Shown here: positions 42,588 through 51,043 of the stretch, in pieces | Layout of the letters: every line of letters starts with the position of its first letter | Numbering within the stretch: position 1 is the first letter of the stretch | NCBI GenBank assembly: GCA_001898035.1 | Contig: MKRX01000001.1 | Coordinates: 280,162-344,161, forward strand | Length of the DNA stretch: 64,000 nt | Direction of reading: 5' to 3' | Origin: Armatimonadetes bacterium 55-13 | GTDB lineage: Bacteria; Armatimonadota; Fimbriimonadia; Fimbriimonadales; Fimbriimonadaceae | Program-made: the position numbers and the translations under genes | Notes under the pieces: model-generated | The model's database searches: none | Seen by the model: only the letters and a program-made list of their open reading frames with translations | What the model was told of the DNA's origin: nothing

Positions 42588-43748
42588 TTACTTTTTTCCC
42601 AATTCGATGGTGGCCGTGTCTCTCGACACCGGTTTGGTGACCTCTCCTTCCCCAGGAATTTCCGCCACAATTTCCCGAATCGGACCCTGGAGATGGGTGA
42701 AGTGATAGACGCCATCTGCGTCTGTGACCGCAGTTCGAACGCCAATTCGAACCGGAATGTAAGCCGCCGGCGACCCGTCCGCAAATCGAAGCGTGCCAAT
42801 CAATGTTGTCCCTGCTCGAATCTCCTCGGGGGACATCGTCGATTGCCGATCTTTATCCTCTGCCGTCTTCATCTGCACGTCTAGCAACTCCATCTCATTG
42901 CCTCGACCTGGGGGAGGTGTCACCGCCTTCAGCGTCTGGCTGAGATATCCCGCTTTGGAAAAGGTGATTTCGTGCGCTCCCGTCGGCAGGTTACGGAAAA
43001 AATAAACCCCGGTTGCATCCGTCAGTGTGGATTCGGGCCGACCATTAATGCTTACCTTCACATCCGGCATCGCCTCGCCCGTCGCGGCCTGAGTCACCAT
43101 GCCTGCCGCCCCCACGCGGACTCGATGAACCTCCATCTGACGTTGTTCGCCTTCCGGATGCGTATGCTGAGCCAGCGAGAAGAGGGCTTCCCGGACTCGT
43201 CGAACCACCCGTGTCTCGAAGGGATCGAACATCGCCGCCACCACCAATCCAACAAACGGCCTTAACGGCAACCCCGTCGCTTGCCAAACTTTTGCCCCGT
43301 CCCCGTGCGCAAAGTGATCTCGCTGGGCGATCGAGAGCTTCATCGCGTCTTCCTCAAACGGAATCAACGAACCAACTAGATGTTGCTTGGCCACAAACGG
43401 ATGTCGCATCAAAACCGCCAACGTTTCCCCGAGCAATCGGTGTTCTGTAGCGGCATCCTCGGCATGCGCAGTAATCACATAGGAAACGTTCAAATGGGTC
43501 GGCTTGAGACTCTTGCCAACCTCCCACTCGTTGGATGTCGGCTTGTTTTCAAAGGCGAAGTTTCGAAAATTCGGACTTTCATGCACGTCATGGAGAAATA
43601 GATTCAGCCATGGCTTCTTAGGCTTCGCATCTTCGGTTGAGGGTGCTCCCACAACGATCTGATCTTCACCCGTGATCAACGGCTGCTCCAGCCGTTTAAA
43701 CTCGGCGACCAGCATGTTCTTCAGTGATTGATCGACGTCGTGTAGCAT
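42588..43748 (-). CDS. Pvc16-like tail cap/terminator protein with two carboxypeptidase-regulatory-like domains
   Basis: 386 residues. Residues 1-190 match the Pvc16 N-terminal domain (DUF4255): LHDVDQSLKNMLVAEFKRLE, PWLNLFLHDVHESPNFRN, SYVITAHAEDAATEHRLLGE, LAVLMRHPF. This protein caps the tube end. The C-terminal part holds two CarboxypepD_reg-like beta-sandwiches (MPDVKVSINGRPESTLTDAT and AYIPVRIGVRTAVTDADGVY), probably exposed at the distal end. GGGGAGAGGATTGG lies before the ATG. It is the first gene of the eCIS operon. Confidence 0.9.
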   Translation of the reverse strand: MLHDVDQSLKNMLVAEFKRLEQPLITGEDQIVVGAPSTEDAKPKKPWLNLFLHDVHESPNFRNFAFENKPTSNEWEVGKSLKPTHLNVSYVITAHAEDAATEHRLLGETLAVLMRHPFVAKQHLVGSLIPFEEDAMKLSIAQRDHFAHGDGAKVWQATGLPLRPFVGLVVAAMFDPFETRVVRRVREALFSLAQHTHPEGEQRQMEVHRVRVGAAGMVTQAATGEAMPDVKVSINGRPESTLTDATGVYFFRNLPTGAHEITFSKAGYLSQTLKAVTPPPGRGNEMELLDVQMKTAEDKDRQSTMSPEEIRAGTTLIGTLRFADGSPAAYIPVRIGVRTAVTDADGVYHFTHLQGPIREIVAEIPGEGEVTKPVSRDTATIELGKK

Positions 43749-43781
43749 TCCAATCCTCTCCCCAAACCAAGCAACGAAACG

Positions 43782-43787
43782 ATTATA
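43782..43787 (-). promoter_or_regulatory. Candidate -10 box of the eCIS operon
   Basis: The minus strand reads TATAAT exactly at 43787-43782, about 33 bases before the Pvc16-like start codon. The -35 region (CCATCG at 17 bases spacing) is a poor match and lies at the end of the alpha/beta hydrolase gene, suggesting activator dependence or another sigma factor. Confidence 0.45.
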
Positions 43788-43810
43788 CGATTACAACGCT
43801 ATGGCGATGG

Positions 43811-45316
43811 CTAAAGCAGACTTCCAATAATCTCCGGCTGACTTCCACAATCGGAATGGGTCGAAGCATCGCATTCGTATCCCGCCTCCCCCATATCCTG
43901 TGACCAAACAAGGGCCTTAGATTTTCCACCTGGCCCCCGTGGACCAATGCTTTGAACGTAGCCACGCAACCGCTGAACCACTCCCACCCCGGAGTAAGGG
44001 TCACGGCCATTCACACCATCGTAATATCGCTGCATCCCGATGAGCGGAGTGTCCGCTTCGTCTTCAAACGCCCCTGAAACCATGTAGAGCAGGGAACCGA
44101 TATACAAATTCCCAACTCCCGCCACCAAGGCAGATTGTTTGATGGCGTCGGGAATGTGGGGATTCTCCGCGATCATATCCACCACTGGCTTCAACAGCGG
44201 CTCCGCATGTTCGCGACTTTCACCCATTCCGAACGATTTGAAGCTGCCAATCATCGGCCCGCAGAGGTCAAGCGTTTGCGCAACTAAATCCATTCGCGCC
44301 GCTCCCGCCAAAAATCGAAGGTCGAATTTGTGTTGGATACCCATCTTCTGCGCCGCTTGCAAGAGTTCGCAGATATAGATGGCGCCGGTACTGTGACCGA
44401 CCAGAATCACTCGCCGACCCGCGTGTTCAGCCAGATGCGCCTGAAGTCTCACCAGAAAAGCGTGTCCACCATAGACCGCCGGATCGGTCTTGAACGAAGA
44501 CTTGGTGTCCTCCTTCATTTCGTCCCAAACCAATTTGCCCAGGCCAAATCCCCGCATCACCTCTTCGATAATCGTTTGCGAGACGCCATGATCCCGATGC
44601 TGCCAAAACCGTTTGATCGTTTCTTGAGCCAATTGAGCGGCCTTCAGTGCCGCCCGAATTTTCATGCTCACGGGATCAAACAGCGTCATGGGAACCAGCC
44701 CCACCGCGTGCGATCCCTGTGCCAAGTGCTTGGCTATCAAAGCATCCGCATATTCTTCCGGTGAGAGCATCTTCGGATTTGGCTCTGCCGCCGCCAATGC
44801 AAACGACTGAAGTTCGGGCCGCGCTGCCATTGCATTTACATAGGCGTCCACGTCTGGGTCAGTGTCGACCCAACCAATCAATTGCGCCAGTTCATCGTCG
44901 CTAAAGGGCGTGGCGTCGACGATCTCCACATCCGGTCCCAGTTCCACATCCATTGCCACAAGCCCCAGCCCAAACCGGGAAAGAACCAAGCGCTTGAGAT
45001 TGGAGATAATCGCGCTGGTAAGTTGTTGGGCCAGAAAGTGAACGATCGCCCGCGGCAGCATCGTGCCGATCCCAGATTCCCAAATGAAAAAGGCAGGGAC
45101 CGATCGATCCTGGAGCATGGGGCCAACCAAATTCGCCCCGGCTTCCCCATGAGCGGTATCCACCAGCCCGCCGTGAAACCAGATCACCAACGGCAAATCC
45201 GGGTTCTGATCCGCCAACGCAAAATAGCGATCCAAGACGTCTGCCCCATCAGGCTTGACGAACTTGCCCCCTTTCAAATAGATGCCTTGATCCAAAAGAT
45301 TGAATGCCGCCGACAC
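43811..45316 (-). CDS. Alpha/beta hydrolase (lipase/esterase-like)
   Basis: 501 residues from GTG (45316) with AGAGGAG seven bases upstream; a longer frame to 45451 would overlap the divergent gene and has no such signal. LVIWFHGGLVDT near residues 44-55 suits an oxyanion loop, and VILVGHSTGAIYI contains the nucleophile elbow with Ser309. The protein has no signal peptide. It lies just upstream of the eCIS promoter and is divergent from a gluzincin/MBL gene pair. A role as eCIS-associated lipase or its partner is guesswork from position. Confidence 0.8.
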   Translation of the reverse strand: MSAAFNLLDQGIYLKGGKFVKPDGADVLDRYFALADQNPDLPLVIWFHGGLVDTAHGEAGANLVGPMLQDRSVPAFFIWESGIGTMLPRAIVHFLAQQLTSAIISNLKRLVLSRFGLGLVAMDVELGPDVEIVDATPFSDDELAQLIGWVDTDPDVDAYVNAMAARPELQSFALAAAEPNPKMLSPEEYADALIAKHLAQGSHAVGLVPMTLFDPVSMKIRAALKAAQLAQETIKRFWQHRDHGVSQTIIEEVMRGFGLGKLVWDEMKEDTKSSFKTDPAVYGGHAFLVRLQAHLAEHAGRRVILVGHSTGAIYICELLQAAQKMGIQHKFDLRFLAGAARMDLVAQTLDLCGPMIGSFKSFGMGESREHAEPLLKPVVDMIAENPHIPDAIKQSALVAGVGNLYIGSLLYMVSGAFEDEADTPLIGMQRYYDGVNGRDPYSGVGVVQRLRGYVQSIGPRGPGGKSKALVWSQDMGEAGYECDASTHSDCGSQPEIIGSLL

Positions 45317-45329
45317 GTGATAACTCCTC

Positions 45330-45358
45330 TTGCAGTCAGATTGCGCTAATATTATAGA
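45330..45358 (+). promoter_or_regulatory. Candidate sigma70-type promoter for gluzincin-MBL pair
   Basis: TTGCAG (45330-45335), 17 bases, TATAGA (45353-45358) with an AT-rich stretch TAATATTATAG. It lies between divergent starts and would give a leader of about 28 bases to the ATG at 45393. Confidence 0.45.
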
Positions 45359-45392
45359 TTGCCGGGTAACTTTGGTCCCTGGCGTTTTTGCG

Positions 45393-47444
45393 ATGTCGGA
45401 TTCGAAACCTGCCCCCATGAAATCGAGATCGCGGCCCCTGGCGCCGCCCATTCCGCCCTATCGAAAACTGCGTGTCTACAGCGTAGACCCCGGGTTGGCG
45501 ACGAGCCTGAAATCTCGAGAGATCCGGGAAACGACCCTCAAGATCGAATGGGAAGAAAACCTCGGGCTCGGCCCAACCGGCGAATACCTCGAGGTCATTG
45601 ATGTAGACCCCGCATCCGGCCTGTTCTATCCGCCCGTCAATCTAAATGACGCCTACATCTTGGCGATGGACGGCCTGTCCGTGAGCGAAGGTAATCCTCA
45701 GTTTCACCAGCAAATGGTCTATGCCGTATCGATGAACACGATCGAGATATTTGAAAGAGCTTTGGGAAGAGCGTCCCTATGGTCCCCCATCGACTTCCGA
45801 ACCCTAAAAAAGCTAAGAACCTCAGAAGAGCCCAAAAACTGGAAAGATCGGGCGCATTGGTATCTAGAAGCTCCCGCCCAAGAACTCGGATACGTTCAAC
45901 GACTCAGAATCCACCCTCACGCTCTGCGCCAGCCAAACGCATTCTATAGTCCAGAAAAGAAGGCCCTTCTCTTTGGTTACTTCCAAGCCACCGATAAGGA
46001 TCCAGAGAACATCATGCCCGACAGCATGACCTTTGGATGTCTCTCATTCGATGTCATCGCCCACGAAACGACGCACGCGTTGCTAGATGGACTGCACCGC
46101 CGCTACACAGAACCCACGAACGAAGACAGCCTCGCCTTCCATGAAGCGTTCGCAGATATCGTCGCTCTCTTTCAACATTTCAGCCTTCAAGACGTCGTCC
46201 GATCACAAATCGCAAAAACTCGGGGCGACCTCAAGACCAATAATCTTTTGGGCCAGTTGGCCGTTCAGTTTGGTCAAGCATCCGGCCACTACGGCGCCTT
46301 GCGCAATTACATCACCACCCAGGAAGGAGAAGAGAAGTGGGTGCTGCTGCAAAAGACTACTGAAGTTCACGACCGGGGGGCGATCCTCGTCGCCGCCGTC
46401 TTTGACGCCTTCCTGAATATTTACGCGCACCGAACAGCGGATCTCGTCAGGATCGCCTCCGAAGGCTCGGGAATCCTGAGGCCCGGCGAACTCCATCCCG
46501 ACTTGGTCAATCGCCTTGCCGATGAGGCTTCCAAAGCGGCTGGTCACGTTCTTAACATCTGCATCCGTGCCCTGGACTATTGCCCGCCCATTGACATAAC
46601 CTTCGGCGAATACCTCCAGGCTATCATCACCGCCGACTGCGACCTCGTCCCGGATGACCCCATGGGTTACCGAGCCGCGTTCATCGAAGCCTTCCGTCGT
46701 CGCGGCATCTATCCGCGAGGTATCAGAACCCTTTCCGAAGAATCCCTCCGCTGGTCTCAACCGCTTCCCCGCCACGTCGAGTTGCTCCAACCCGCATTGT
46801 TGAAGTGCATCGAAGTCTTTGGCGAGAGCATGACCAACCTCGCCCGGGGCAATGCGGAAATGCCCATTCGAGAAAAACTCTTCCGGTCAAGCAAGGTCGT
46901 TCAATGCATGTTGCACAAAATTATCGAGGATCTTGCCAAGAGCTTCGATAAGCCAGACGCCAACCCAGATGGCTTCCTTTGCTTGAAACAAGTTTTGGGA
47001 ATTGATCTTGCCCCGGACGCATCTGGAAAGGTCCCCAAATTTGAAGTCCATTCTGCACGTGCCCTTCATCGAGTGGGCCCGGACGGCCAAGTCAAGCGAG
47101 ATATCGTTCTCGAAATAACGCAGCAAACGCTCTATGAACGTCTGTCGGACGGTCAATTCGTTCCAACGGAATACGACGACGGCCCCGAGCCGGCGCCGAA
47201 TACTCCTGCCTACTACTCGAAGTTGCTTAAAATGAGCCGCCGCATGATCTTCCGCGGTGGTGCAACCTTGCTCGTGGACATGGAAACCGGGAAGGTCCGC
47301 TACAGCGTCATCAAGTCCATCCCCAGTGGTCTCCGCTTGAAGCGGCAAGCCGAGTTCATCTTTGGCGATCACAAAGGGCGATCCAACAACTATTTCTGGA
47401 GCGAAGAGGATGAGCCGTTCGCGCTGATCCATTCGGTGGAGTGA
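45393..47444 (+). CDS. Gluzincin-type HExxH metallopeptidase family protein
   Basis: About 683 residues from ATG 45393 (MSDSKPAPMKSRS), taken because the longer frame runs into the candidate promoter; no strong ribosome-binding site is seen. HETTHALLDGLH places zinc ligands His224 and His228, with Glu225 as base, and HEAFADIVALFQHF supplies Glu251, the HExxH-(22)-E spacing of gluzincins (thermolysin clan). There is no signal peptide, so it is cytoplasmic or delivered by another route. The N-terminal 200 and C-terminal 330 residues have no recognised family. It overlaps nothing and is followed after one base by the MBL-fold gene, so they form an operon. Confidence 0.85.
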   Translation: MSDSKPAPMKSRSRPLAPPIPPYRKLRVYSVDPGLATSLKSREIRETTLKIEWEENLGLGPTGEYLEVIDVDPASGLFYPPVNLNDAYILAMDGLSVSEGNPQFHQQMVYAVSMNTIEIFERALGRASLWSPIDFRTLKKLRTSEEPKNWKDRAHWYLEAPAQELGYVQRLRIHPHALRQPNAFYSPEKKALLFGYFQATDKDPENIMPDSMTFGCLSFDVIAHETTHALLDGLHRRYTEPTNEDSLAFHEAFADIVALFQHFSLQDVVRSQIAKTRGDLKTNNLLGQLAVQFGQASGHYGALRNYITTQEGEEKWVLLQKTTEVHDRGAILVAAVFDAFLNIYAHRTADLVRIASEGSGILRPGELHPDLVNRLADEASKAAGHVLNICIRALDYCPPIDITFGEYLQAIITADCDLVPDDPMGYRAAFIEAFRRRGIYPRGIRTLSEESLRWSQPLPRHVELLQPALLKCIEVFGESMTNLARGNAEMPIREKLFRSSKVVQCMLHKIIEDLAKSFDKPDANPDGFLCLKQVLGIDLAPDASGKVPKFEVHSARALHRVGPDGQVKRDIVLEITQQTLYERLSDGQFVPTEYDDGPEPAPNTPAYYSKLLKMSRRMIFRGGATLLVDMETGKVRYSVIKSIPSGLRLKRQAEFIFGDHKGRSNNYFWSEEDEPFALIHSVE

Positions 47445-47445
47445 C

Positions 47446-48840
47446 ATGCCAATACCCGTGACCCCACTCCAACCAAAAGACGGCCGCCCTGCCATCCGCA
47501 TGTTTTGCCATGCCCTAGGAGATTGCTTCTTAATTGGCCTACCCCACGGACAAGAGATCGTCTACCTCGCCATCGACTGCGGAGCCATCATCGGCACGCC
47601 AGATTCCTCCGCTCGCATTCAAGAAGCCGCCCAAGGGTTGTTAGATTCCTGTCAAGGCAAGCTAAACCATCTTGCTGTCACTCACGAACACTGGGATCAC
47701 GTATCCGGCTTCTTGGATGCGGAAGAGATATGGAAGAAGATCGCCATAGAAACTCTCCACTATGCTTGGACGGAGGACGAGACGGACGAACTTGCCAACA
47801 GCATCAGAGATCAACGAGACCGTAGTGCCGAGGTCGCCCTCACTGCCCTTCAAAAGATGACTGAGGACCAAAAGGGCCGCACCCTCGGACTGCTCGGCTT
47901 TCTCGGCGTAGCCGAGGAAGGGGAGAAGATCGGAAAGACGCGCCAGGGATTGATCAAGCCCCGAGAGTGGGTCAAAAAGGATAACGTCAAATATTGGCAT
48001 CCGGGACAAACCTTTCAAATCTCCGAGAACATCCGCCTCGCGTTTCTTGGCCCTCCGCATGACGAAAAGGCCCTGAAGAAGACAAGCAAGAAGAACCAGC
48101 AATACGCCCTCGCCATGAACGAAATGTTGCTCGGTGGGATGGAGATGATGTTCGGAATGAACTCTAAGGGCGTCGATCCGGACACCTCGGCCCCCGCTGG
48201 ACTCCCGTTTCTTCGAGAAGGCATTCCGTTCGAAGATGTCCCCAAGGAGTTCGAGGGAGACGAGAAAATCCTTGCCATTTACAAGTCCTACACGGACGCA
48301 CAATATCGAAGGATTGATCACGATTGGCTCAAGTCGGTCGAAAGCCTTGCCCTTGCCATGGACTCGGCGACGAATAACACCAGCCTCGCCTTCGCCCTCC
48401 ATCTGGAGGACACGGATGAGTATCTGCTTTTCGTTGCCGATGCTCAAGCTGGCAACTGGCTCTCATGGGGAAATCAGACGTACAAAGTGAAAGTGGATGG
48501 AGTCGAAAAAGACGTCACGATTGACGAGATATTCGCCAAAACCATCTTCTACAAAGTCGGCCACCATGGCAGTCACAACGCCACCATGAGCCACGAGGGC
48601 TTGGAGAAAATGACGAACGACAAACTCGCCGCCATGATTCCCGTCGATACCTTCATCGCTCACGAAAAGAAGGGCTGGACGGAGATGCCACTGGAAGCGC
48701 TCGTAGACCGCCTTCGTCAGAAAACGCAGGGGCGTTTGATGCTTTTGGACGATTCGGCTGACTCATGTCCCCCAGGATTTGTGCGCGGTCCAAAATCGGA
48801 CCTCCTGAACCGCCAGATCTACCTCGACTATTACAGCTAA
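47446..48840 (+). CDS. Metallo-beta-lactamase-fold hydrolase
   Basis: 464 residues. LAVTHEHWDHVSGF gives the HxHxDH metal site (His80, His82, Asp84, His85), VADAQAGNW contains a later ligand, and KVGHHGSHNATMS near residue 370 gives the C-terminal His motif, as in ComEC-like/cytoplasmic MBL proteins. A helical insertion of about 150 residues (KTSKKNQQYALAMNEMLLGG) separates the motifs. No signal peptide. One base after the gluzincin gene, so translation is probably coupled. The substrate could be nucleic acid, nucleotide or phosphoester. Confidence 0.85.
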   Translation: MPIPVTPLQPKDGRPAIRMFCHALGDCFLIGLPHGQEIVYLAIDCGAIIGTPDSSARIQEAAQGLLDSCQGKLNHLAVTHEHWDHVSGFLDAEEIWKKIAIETLHYAWTEDETDELANSIRDQRDRSAEVALTALQKMTEDQKGRTLGLLGFLGVAEEGEKIGKTRQGLIKPREWVKKDNVKYWHPGQTFQISENIRLAFLGPPHDEKALKKTSKKNQQYALAMNEMLLGGMEMMFGMNSKGVDPDTSAPAGLPFLREGIPFEDVPKEFEGDEKILAIYKSYTDAQYRRIDHDWLKSVESLALAMDSATNNTSLAFALHLEDTDEYLLFVADAQAGNWLSWGNQTYKVKVDGVEKDVTIDEIFAKTIFYKVGHHGSHNATMSHEGLEKMTNDKLAAMIPVDTFIAHEKKGWTEMPLEALVDRLRQKTQGRLMLLDDSADSCPPGFVRGPKSDLLNRQIYLDYYS

Positions 48841-48907
48841 ACTAACCTCTGGCACAAAACCGCGTTTTAGTGTACGTTGAACTGATCCAACTACAAAACG
48901 GAAAGCC

Positions 48908-49525
48908 ATGCTTAAACCAGTACTTCTGATTGCGTCTCTTGCATCCGCCACGTTCCTCGCCCAAGACACCGTGACCGTCCGGGTCTCCGGTGGCTCTCGT
49001 CCTATTCCTGGCTACATCGTCAACGGAAAAACCATGGTCGATGTCGAAGATATCTCGCAAGTTCTCGGCGCTAAGGTCTCAAACTCCAAAGACGCCACCG
49101 GAAAGCGAGAAGTGATCTGGACTAATCCCTCAAACACCGCCAAGACGTTCGACGACAGTCCAGACACCCAGATCATCGTCGATGGCGACAATTCCACCTG
49201 GCAGAGCGTCGCCAACTCGAAGGCCTCTATCCGTATCCGAGATTTCACCTTCGACAACTACTCCGCAAATGGCGAAATGGATATCTTGCCGCAAAGCATC
49301 ATGGTCGAGGGTCGAGAGCCTCGCGAGCGCCTCGAACTCACCTTCTACGTGATATTCAAAGATGCCGAACAAAAGACTCTCGGTCGCCGCCTGGTAAAGG
49401 TCGATAGCATCAGCTTCGACGGAGGTCGTTATCCAATCTCGTTCAGTTGGTATCAAATCAGCAACCAAAAGCCCCGCACGATCCTCGTAAGATTCAACTC
49501 AGCTCGGGAAATGGAAGCTCGTTAA
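48908..49525 (+). CDS. Exported stalk-domain protein (copper amine oxidase N-like)
   Basis: 205 residues with a signal peptide ending [26 protein letters not shown] is the short stalk domain core seen also in the NlpC/P60 protein of the cluster. The rest is beta-rich and unknown. GGAAAG precedes the ATG. Its TAA overlaps the stop of nudK by four bases (TTAA). Confidence 0.75.
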   Translation: MLKPVLLIASLASATFLAQDTVTVRVSGGSRPIPGYIVNGKTMVDVEDISQVLGAKVSNSKDATGKREVIWTNPSNTAKTFDDSPDTQIIVDGDNSTWQSVANSKASIRIRDFTFDNYSANGEMDILPQSIMVEGREPRERLELTFYVIFKDAEQKTLGRRLVKVDSISFDGGRYPISFSWYQISNQKPRTILVRFNSAREMEAR

Positions 49526-50103
49526 CCCAAGAGCCCTGTGAGCTGGGCGTACTGAATCAACATAATCGTCTTCGCGTCCTGGATCGTCCCCTCGGAGATC
49601 ATCGAAGCCGCCTCCGCTAAAGGAACCTCCAGGACCTCGATATCCTCTCCCTCGTGCTCCTTACCGCCCCCGTCGGATACTTGCTCCTCCGGATCGTAAG
49701 GAGCGACAAAGAAGTGCAGTTTCTCTGTCACGGAGCCAGGGCTCATGTACGCCTCGAACACCTTCTTGACCTCGCCAATCCGGTAGCCCGTCTCCTCCTC
49801 GCTTTCACGCCGGATCGCCGTCTCTGGATCGTCGTTGTCCAGGAGTCCCGCGCAAGCTTCAATCATCATCCCGTCCACTACATCGTTCACGTAGGCGGGA
49901 AAACGAAACTGCCGCGTCAAGATGATCGTGCCCTTTTCCCGGTTATAAAGCAAGATGGCCGCGCCATTACCCCGGTCGTAAGTCTCACGCATTTGGGTTT
50001 GCCAAGTACCGTCGTTCCGAAGATAATCGAAGGTTGTCTTTTTGAGGATGTACCAGTTGTCGGAAAGGATTTCGACGCTCTTAATCTTCACTCGATCATT
50101 CAT
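49522..50103 (-). CDS. nudK: GDP-mannose pyrophosphatase (NudK-like Nudix hydrolase)
   Basis: 193 residues. [20 protein letters not shown] and [20 protein letters not shown], with the Nudix box G-x5-E-x7-REU-x-EE-x-GU (GLLDN..ESEEETG), and [20 protein letters not shown], match E. coli NudK closely, as recalled. It would split GDP-mannose into GMP and mannose-1-phosphate. GGGAGTGAG precedes the ATG. ADP-ribose pyrophosphatase activity is an alternative for this group. Confidence 0.9.
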   Translation of the reverse strand: MNDRVKIKSVEILSDNWYILKKTTFDYLRNDGTWQTQMRETYDRGNGAAILLYNREKGTIILTRQFRFPAYVNDVVDGMMIEACAGLLDNDDPETAIRRESEEETGYRIGEVKKVFEAYMSPGSVTEKLHFFVAPYDPEEQVSDGGGKEHEGEDIEVLEVPLAEAASMISEGTIQDAKTIMLIQYAQLTGLLG

Positions 50104-50121
50104 GGCTCACTCCCATTCTGC

Positions 50122-50958
50122 TTACCCTCGAACGGATACGCCATCGTTTTTGCGAATAGTCCCGCCCGAAAGGATTCTGAGATAAACCCCTGCGATGGCC
50201 CTCAACATAGTTCCCGGGGCCTCTGTATAACTGGGGGCGGAGTGGTGCAGCGCAACCGTCCGCAAAATCTGCGGGTCACGTGGTAACTCTCCCAGTGCCA
50301 GCGTCGTGACGATACACCGCACGCTGGGGTCGAAGACGAACGTCTCCACCGAACCGACGCACAAAGTCTTGCCAAGCCAAGCATCCTCCACAAAGCCGAT
50401 ATCGTCAGTGGCGATCAGCACGTTCGGCCGAAAACGGCTCGCCGCAAAATCGCCCGCCGGATACAATTCCCGAAACCGCTTAAGCGTCCCGGTGGTGATG
50501 ACGTGAATCGGCGCGAAGTCCACAAAACTCCCCGGAGGAGTCGCCCTTCCCATCGTTTCTTCCCGAATGTCCTCTTCTCCCGGCGATGCTTCGGGCGAGG
50601 CTCGGTTCGCCTCCCGAACATGGCGTCCCTCTGAAGCCCTCACCAAGCGCACCTCCCGACCGATGGCTTCAGAAATTTGCCGGTTGATATCGGGATCGTC
50701 GCTGTGGACCATTCTCCCGCTGGGCAGTGTAATCTCGATCGTCCCCTGATCGAACGAAGGCAAATACCTGGCCGAACATTCGAAAACTCTCTCCCACTTT
50801 CGAGGATGCTTCGCGCTCACAATAAAGCCCGTCTCGACCTCCTGGAGCGCGTAGACCCGGTCTCCCGCTAGACCAACCTCGACTAACTCCCCCGCTTCAA
50901 TCTCCTCTCCCTGCATGGATTTGACTGGATATCGGTAAATCCCCGCAACGGTGCCCAC
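50122..50958 (-). CDS. MOSC domain protein
   Basis: 278 residues from GTG. IYRYPVKSMQGEEIEAGELV near the start is the N-terminal beta-barrel of MOSC proteins; the C-terminal MOSC part shows FRPNVLI and SVRCIVTTLALGE with the conserved Cys. These proteins bind molybdenum cofactor or deliver sulfur, as in MOCOS and YiiM-type enzymes. Eighteen bases separate it from nudK. Confidence 0.88.
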   Translation of the reverse strand: MGTVAGIYRYPVKSMQGEEIEAGELVEVGLAGDRVYALQEVETGFIVSAKHPRKWERVFECSARYLPSFDQGTIEITLPSGRMVHSDDPDINRQISEAIGREVRLVRASEGRHVREANRASPEASPGEEDIREETMGRATPPGSFVDFAPIHVITTGTLKRFRELYPAGDFAASRFRPNVLIATDDIGFVEDAWLGKTLCVGSVETFVFDPSVRCIVTTLALGELPRDPQILRTVALHHSAPSYTEAPGTMLRAIAGVYLRILSGGTIRKNDGVSVRG

Positions 50959-51014
50959 ACTGGGATTATTCCCAAAGGAGAGCGTCCAAAATCATTCAAA
51001 TTAAAACGATCTCA

Positions 51015-51023
51015 TGTTATCCT
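51015..51023 (+). promoter_or_regulatory. Candidate extended -10 promoter
   Basis: TGTTATCCT has the TGn extension before TATCCT, 20 bases before the ATG of the secreted zincin gene. No good -35 is seen. Confidence 0.3.
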
Positions 51024-51043
51024 GATGATCGGAGTAGCCAACT

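Noticed and set aside
17220..43748. Prophage
   Set aside because: Tail-like genes are present, but there is no terminase, portal, capsid, integrase or lysis cassette, and the set and order match extracellular or cell-associated contractile injection systems.
23094..43748. Type VI secretion system
   Set aside because: VgrG/PAAR-like proteins occur, but no TssJ/L/M membrane complex or ClpV, and LysM, tail protein I and Pvc16-like proteins point to eCIS.
43811..45451. Longer start for the alpha/beta hydrolase
   Set aside because: The extra 45 codons overlap the divergent gene's promoter and start; the GTG at 45316 has a clear ribosome-binding site.
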